From contig JASIEN010000049.1 in assembly GCA_030045935.1 (NCBI GenBank), forward strand, positions 1 through 9,309: DNA of 9,309 nt, read 5' to 3'. Numbering within the stretch: the stretch's first letter is position 1; the number at the start of each line of letters is the position of its first letter. Below the pieces are notes generated by a model that saw only the letters and a list, made by a program, of their open reading frames with translations, did not search any database and was not told the origin of the DNA. The DNA is from Candidatus Sulfotelmatobacter sp. (GTDB lineage Bacteria > Acidobacteriota > Terriglobia > Terriglobales > Acidobacteriaceae). Both the position numbers and the translations under genes were made by a program. Shown piece by piece: positions 6,154 through 9,309 of the stretch.

Positions 6154-6766
6154 TGCCGGGCAGCAAAGTGCAAGCGCGAAGCAAACGCCGATGAGAGTGT
6201 TTGTTCTCGATAACTACGACTCGTTTACCTACAACCTGGTTCAATATCTCGGCGAACTTGGGGCGCAGGTTGAGGTGCGGCGCAACGACCAGGTTTCATT
6301 GGCAGAAATAGAACGAATGCAGCCCGAACGCATCGTGATTTCACCTGGCCCCTGCACGCCGCAGGAGGCCGGCATCAGCATTGATGTAATCCGGCACTTT
6401 GCCGGCAGCGTGCCCATTCTCGGTGTTTGCCTGGGACATCAGGCCATTGGCGCGGCATTCGGAGGGCAGATCGTGCGTGCCCCTCACTTGATGCATGGCA
6501 AGACCAGCGCCGTGAATCACGATTCAAGGGCGATTTTCCGTGGGTTGCCTACTCCCATGACGGCGACCCGGTATCATTCGCTGATCGTGGAAGAAAAGAA
6601 TCTGCCGGCAGAGCTCGAAGTCAGCGCCTGGACCATGGAGCCTGATGGAAGCCGCACTATTATGGGGTTGCGTCACAGAAAATTTTCTATCGAGGGAGTG
6701 CAGTTCCATCCCGAGAGCGTCCTCACCAACGCAGGGAAGAAATTGGTAGAAAATTTCCTGCTTTAG
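6146..6766 (+). CDS. trpG: Anthranilate synthase component II (glutamine amidotransferase)
   Basis: The class I glutamine amidotransferase subunit releases ammonia from glutamine for TrpE. It is 206 residues from the ATG at 6146. The oxyanion strand SPGPCTP (67-72), the nucleophile elbow GVCLGHQAIG with Cys95, MHGKTSAV, and QFHPESV with His188 and Glu190 give a complete Cys-His-Glu triad. The ATG at 6146 has GAGAGGA (6132-6138) with a 7-nt gap and lies inside the trpE end, so I prefer it over the TTG at 6140. It leaves a 15-residue extension before MRVFVLDNYDSF; the ATG at 6191 would give the usual family N-terminus but has no ribosome site. As in many bacteria the same subunit could also serve PabB in folate synthesis. 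No trpD follows; the next gene encodes a PilZ protein. Confidence 0.94.
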   Translation: MTDAGQQSASAKQTPMRVFVLDNYDSFTYNLVQYLGELGAQVEVRRNDQVSLAEIERMQPERIVISPGPCTPQEAGISIDVIRHFAGSVPILGVCLGHQAIGAAFGGQIVRAPHLMHGKTSAVNHDSRAIFRGLPTPMTATRYHSLIVEEKNLPAELEVSAWTMEPDGSRTIMGLRHRKFSIEGVQFHPESVLTNAGKKLVENFLL

Positions 6767-6980
6767 AATGGCCACCAGTCCGGCCGCCGGAGAGACTCAA
6801 GGCCCAAGAACCGCGTGAGGCAACAATAGACAATAGAATTGTTGCGGAAAACAACAACCCAGCCTAGGTGCTACACCCCAAGGTGCTACCCGCCCACACA
6901 AGCGTGGTATTGACGGAAAGGCTCGCGCAGAGCATTCTCAAAGCAAAGTTATAGCCACTTCATTTAGTGCGGAGAAGCGC
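6767..6980. other. Intergenic region after trpG: hairpin and small tandem repeat
   Basis: The 214 bp between trpG and the PilZ gene hold no credible gene. GCAACAAT (6820-6827) and ATTGTTGC (6838-6845) form a perfect 8-bp inverted repeat with a 10-nt loop; it is AT-rich and lacks a T-run, so it is a poor intrinsic terminator and might be an operator or RNA element. AGGTGCTAC is repeated at 6866-6874 and 6881-6889, directly followed by CCCGCCCAC, the reverse complement of the GTGGGCGGG word seen upstream. A TTGACG at 6910-6915 with CATTCT 17 bp on (6933-6938) is a weak possible promoter for the PilZ gene. Confidence 0.45.
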
Positions 6981-7310
6981 ATGCCAGAAGCGCAGCAGGA
7001 AAAAAGGGCCGCCCGTCGATTCGCTCTACGAATTCCCGTATCGGTCGCCCGCAATGGAAATTCGAATTTTAACGAATCGGCGCAAATACGCGACGTCAGC
7101 GCGAGAGGAATCTGCCTTTACCTCGATTCCCCGATAGAAAACGGGTGCCCACTGGGATTCACCCTCACACTCCCGCCTGAGATTACGCTGACCGAAAGCA
7201 TTCGGGTACAGTGCAAAGGCCGCGTGGTGCGCATCGATGATGTCGGGACGTCGGGCAAAATGGCGGTGGCCGCAGTCATTGAGGAATACGAGTTCCTTCC
7301 CGAAAGCTGA
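6981..7310 (+). CDS. Single-domain PilZ protein (c-di-GMP receptor)
   Basis: A 109-residue soluble protein made of one PilZ domain. Both ligand motifs are present: an RxxxR box (Arg13 and Arg17 in RRFALR, preceded by further Arg residues) and the D-x-S-x-x-G motif DVSARG at about 38-43. Canonical motifs make cyclic di-GMP binding likely; what it then controls is not visible, since there is no output domain. Such stand-alone PilZ proteins act as adaptors in motility, polysaccharide export or pilus control. ATG is preceded by GGAGAAG (6971-6977), a good ribosome site. The next gene downstream on the same strand encodes a secreted AMIN-domain protein, but 185 bp and a hairpin separate them, so an operon is doubtful. 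Confidence 0.88.
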   Translation: MPEAQQEKRAARRFALRIPVSVARNGNSNFNESAQIRDVSARGICLYLDSPIENGCPLGFTLTLPPEITLTESIRVQCKGRVVRIDDVGTSGKMAVAAVIEEYEFLPES

Positions 7311-7391
7311 AAAATCTTTGCCGGAAATATCGGGTCGTGGCGCGGGCACGAATGAGCAATCGGGTCCATCCCTGCTTTTGCCGCGACCTTC

Positions 7392-7425
7392 GGTGCTGAT
7401 CTAATTCCTTTAGATCGGCGCCACC
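7392..7425. terminator. Hairpin between PilZ gene and AMIN gene
   Basis: GATCTAA (7398-7404) and TTAGATC (7410-7416) form a perfect 7-bp stem with loop TTCCT, extended beyond a small internal loop by GGTG/CACC (7392-7395 with 7422-7425). It lies about 80 bp after the PilZ stop. A transcription end signal is plausible, but the downstream bases are mixed C and T rather than a clean T-run, so it may instead be an RNA or operator element. Confidence 0.45.
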
Positions 7426-7457
7426 CTTCATACCCCTTCTTTCCCAGGCCCACAAAT

Positions 7458-7463
7458 GATAAT
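7458..7463 (+). promoter_or_regulatory. Possible -10 box GATAAT for the AMIN gene
   Basis: GATAAT matches TATAAT at five of six bases and lies 33 bp before the TTG start, leaving a leader of roughly 25 nt that includes the ribosome site AGGGGA (7486-7491). No good -35 box is seen. Confidence 0.35.
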
Positions 7464-7495
7464 GTTCGGATAACGACCTTGTTTCAGGGGATTCC

Positions 7496-8950
7496 TTGCC
7501 GCGACCTGGCATTCAACGAGCACTCCTGGTCTTATCCGCAGTATTCGTGCCGCTGAGCGCGACGACGCAGAGCACAGCGGCGCAGAAATCGGGTGCTGCA
7601 ACGCAGGATGCGGTAGTTAACAGCGTAAGAATCGTCTATGACAATGGCACTCCCGTAGTTGAGGTTGTTGCCAGCCAGCCTCTGGTTCCCACGGTTCAAA
7701 TGCTGGATTCTCCGCCGCGGCTGGTGATCGATCTGCCCCACTCACGCATGGGGTTGCAGCGCAAGCGTATTCCGGTACTGAAGGAAAACATTCTCACCAT
7801 CCGGGCCGAACAATACCAGATTGAGCCGGCGATCACGCGGATTGTGGTCGATCTTCTGGTTCCATATGCATACACCTGGGACGCCGCTGGAAATCGCGTA
7901 ATGGTGAGGCTGAAACAACCGGAAGGTCCGGCCACAACTGTGAAGGAGGCGCCCACCCAGCCGCAAAGTGTGGCATCGCTGGCTCCCGCGGTCACGGGAG
8001 TCGCAGTGCCTGTAACCAACGGCGTCGGGGAGTTCGTGGTGGCCGGCAAAGCCTTCGCCGATGGATCTTCTTTGACTGCCGGAAGCGACACCGCCGTCCT
8101 GCGCCTGACGAGAGGCGGCGAAGTGCGCGTTTGCCCGGGAACGACGGTTTCGGTGACGCCTGCCAAGGGCTCAAAAAATCTGATGCTTGGCATGAGCACC
8201 GGCTCTTTAGAGACTCATTACACGCTCAAAGAGACGGCCGATACCGTGCTGACGCCTGATTTCCGCATCCTGTTCGCCGGGCCGGGAGAATTTCACTATG
8301 CCGTCAGCGCTGACGCTCACGGCAACACATGCGTGCGTGGCTTGAGGGGAAACACTGCGGCGGCGATCGTTTACGAAATCATGGGTGACCGGGTCTATCA
8401 GGTCAAACCCAGCGAACAACTGGTCTTTCATTCGGGAAGCATCGACAGAGTGGATGGGGATGTGCCGGCGGATTGCGGGTGCCCGCCGCCCCCGGCGATG
8501 CCAAGCGGTTCCTCACAACTCACTCGACTGAACGATCCCGGAAATTCGAATCTCACGCTGGCCACAGGCAGTTCAACGCCAGAAACTACTGGAAGGGCAG
8601 ACAGCAATGCCGCTAATAGCCCAACTGCCGGCGGCGCGAGCGGCCAAACGCTCTCCAGTGGACCAGAAATACGGCCGCTGCCGCCATCGCAGCCAAGTGA
8701 TGTTCATCTCCAGGTCGACGCGCCGCTGGTTTTCCATGGCAACGAAAAAAAGGAAGCGGAGCCGGCATCCAATGCGCCATCTACAGCACCACAGGAAACG
8801 CCAGCCGTCCCGCCTCATGTCGATGCACAGGTGCAGGCGCCGCCCGCGGCAGCGGCTGACACTCCAGCAACTCCACCCCAACCCGCCAAGCCCGAGCACC
8901 GTGGCGTGCTGCACAAGATCAAGGGATTTTTTGCGTCACTGTTTCACTGA
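7496..8950 (+). CDS. Secreted AMIN-domain / FecR-like envelope protein with Pro/Ala-rich tail
   Basis: A 484-residue exported protein of unknown exact role. Residues 1-30 form a signal peptide (basic PRPGIQR, core ALLVLSAVFVPL, then a small-residue cleavage region near TAA). Residues about 38-141 look like an AMIN domain, the beta-sandwich of PilQ and AmiC that targets proteins to the cell envelope or peptidoglycan: VNSVRIVYDNGTPVVEVVAS, then SPPRLVIDLP and ITRIVVDLL. Residues about 178-315 resemble a FecR-like beta domain (GSSLTAGSDTAVLRLTRGGE, then a GPGEF turn). Residues 330-465 are a Pro/Ala/Ser-rich linker, and the end KIKGFFASLFH is a short basic amphipathic helix. A CGC motif (327-329) follows the second domain. 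The TTG start is chosen because AGGGGA lies 4 nt upstream, it gives the signal peptide, and the first in-frame ATG is at codon 69. Roles in pilus or envelope assembly are inference. Confidence 0.78.
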   Translation: MPRPGIQRALLVLSAVFVPLSATTQSTAAQKSGAATQDAVVNSVRIVYDNGTPVVEVVASQPLVPTVQMLDSPPRLVIDLPHSRMGLQRKRIPVLKENILTIRAEQYQIEPAITRIVVDLLVPYAYTWDAAGNRVMVRLKQPEGPATTVKEAPTQPQSVASLAPAVTGVAVPVTNGVGEFVVAGKAFADGSSLTAGSDTAVLRLTRGGEVRVCPGTTVSVTPAKGSKNLMLGMSTGSLETHYTLKETADTVLTPDFRILFAGPGEFHYAVSADAHGNTCVRGLRGNTAAAIVYEIMGDRVYQVKPSEQLVFHSGSIDRVDGDVPADCGCPPPPAMPSGSSQLTRLNDPGNSNLTLATGSSTPETTGRADSNAANSPTAGGASGQTLSSGPEIRPLPPSQPSDVHLQVDAPLVFHGNEKKEAEPASNAPSTAPQETPAVPPHVDAQVQAPPAAAADTPATPPQPAKPEHRGVLHKIKGFFASLFH

Positions 8951-8960
8951 TTTCGCAGAC

Positions 8961-8993
8961 GAGCCGGGCTAATTTACCCGCGGTTCACGGCTC
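8961..8993. terminator. Possible bidirectional terminator between convergent genes
   Basis: GAGCCG (8961-8966) pairs with CGGCTC (8988-8993), and an alternative inner pairing CGGG (8965-8968) with CCCG (8977-8980) is available. It sits across the 23-bp gap between the AMIN gene and the YtxH gene and runs into the end of the latter. No T-run follows on either strand, so the function is tentative. Confidence 0.35.
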
Positions 8994-9285
8994 TGCGCAT
9001 GGGCTCAACTTTTTCGCGCAGGTTATCCACCAGGTCGCCTCCGCGCTCAGCCACATCGCGCACCCGTTCTTTAGCTTCCCGCACGCGGTCCCGCGCTTCC
9101 TCGCCCCAATCCTGCAGCGCGTCCTTGGCGTCTTCGTAGCCGCGTTTCAGATCGCGACGGAATTGTTTGCCGGTCTTTGGAGCCAGCACCAACCCCAGCA
9201 GGGCTCCCGCGCCGAGTCCAATCAGAAGAAAAGTAACCGCGGTCCCAACCGTGGCGGCGGAGGATTCATAATCTCCAGAACGCAT
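8974..9285 (-). CDS. YtxH-family membrane protein
   Basis: A 103-residue protein with one N-terminal transmembrane segment (about 13-35, VGTAVTFLLIGLGAGALLGL) followed by the family motif LAPKTGKQFRRDL (34-46) and a long, highly charged helix (47-98) with Arg/Glu/Asp repeats that may form a coiled coil. YtxH proteins are small stress-associated membrane proteins of unknown biochemical function. ATG at 9283-9285 has GAGGTG (9296-9291 on the minus strand) 5 nt upstream, a good ribosome site. It converges with the AMIN gene; its promoter would lie beyond the right edge. Confidence 0.85.
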   Translation of the reverse strand: MRSGDYESSAATVGTAVTFLLIGLGAGALLGLVLAPKTGKQFRRDLKRGYEDAKDALQDWGEEARDRVREAKERVRDVAERGGDLVDNLREKVEPMRRAVNRG

Positions 9286-9309
9286 ACATGCACCTCATTT
9301 CTGCGGATG

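Noticed and set aside
8607..8972. 121-codon frame overlapping the AMIN protein tail
   Set aside because: Highly Arg/Pro-rich translation of a repetitive GC-rich segment; the AMIN frame is continuous through it and ends in a sensible tail.

Overview
The window looks like a piece of a chromosome from a free-living, diderm, GC-rich bacterium. The gene families (AMIN/FecR-like envelope protein with a basic amphipathic tail, small PstS-like periplasmic protein, YtxH protein, trpE-trpG pair) and the GTGGGCGGG-type intergenic words suggest Acidobacteriota (Terriglobia-like). That placement is an inference from gene style; there is no rRNA or other phylogenetic marker here. No tRNA, rRNA, CRISPR array, insertion sequence or phage gene was seen. 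It reads as ordinary core chromosome with eight essentially complete genes, one gene cut by the left edge and one decayed gene remnant.

Left part (1-2900): the C-terminal two thirds or so of an acetyl-CoA-synthetase-type acyl-CoA ligase (+), cut at its 5' end, converges on a complete Glu/Leu/Phe/Val-type glutamate dehydrogenase (-). The gap between them carries nested inverted repeats. Middle (2900-4450): an intergenic stretch ends in what looks like the last ~35 codons of a lost outer-membrane barrel gene. It is followed by a small secreted PstS-like binding protein (+), which converges within 16 bp on a metallo-beta-lactamase-fold hydrolase (-).

Centre (4450-6980): a divergent regulatory region holds two different direct-repeat pairs, one facing each gene, and a perfect TATAAT box for trpE. 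trpE and trpG overlap by 8 bp and together encode both subunits of anthranilate synthase, the first committed step of tryptophan synthesis. TrpE keeps the feedback (LLES) motif and the anthranilate-type PIAGT motif. No other trp gene follows. The 214-bp gap after trpG carries an 8-bp hairpin and a small tandem repeat.

Right part (6981-9309): a single-domain PilZ protein with both c-di-GMP motifs, a 185-bp gap with a clear hairpin, a secreted AMIN plus FecR-like protein with a long Pro/Ala-rich tail, and, convergent to it, a YtxH-family membrane protein. The genes do not form one pathway. The only tight functional pair is trpEG; PilZ followed by the AMIN protein is a possible envelope or type IV pilus link, by inference only. 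No clearly novel system is visible. The best leads are the divergent trpE/MBL control region, the porin-like gene remnant, the altered acyl pocket of the synthetase, and the AMIN/FecR protein.
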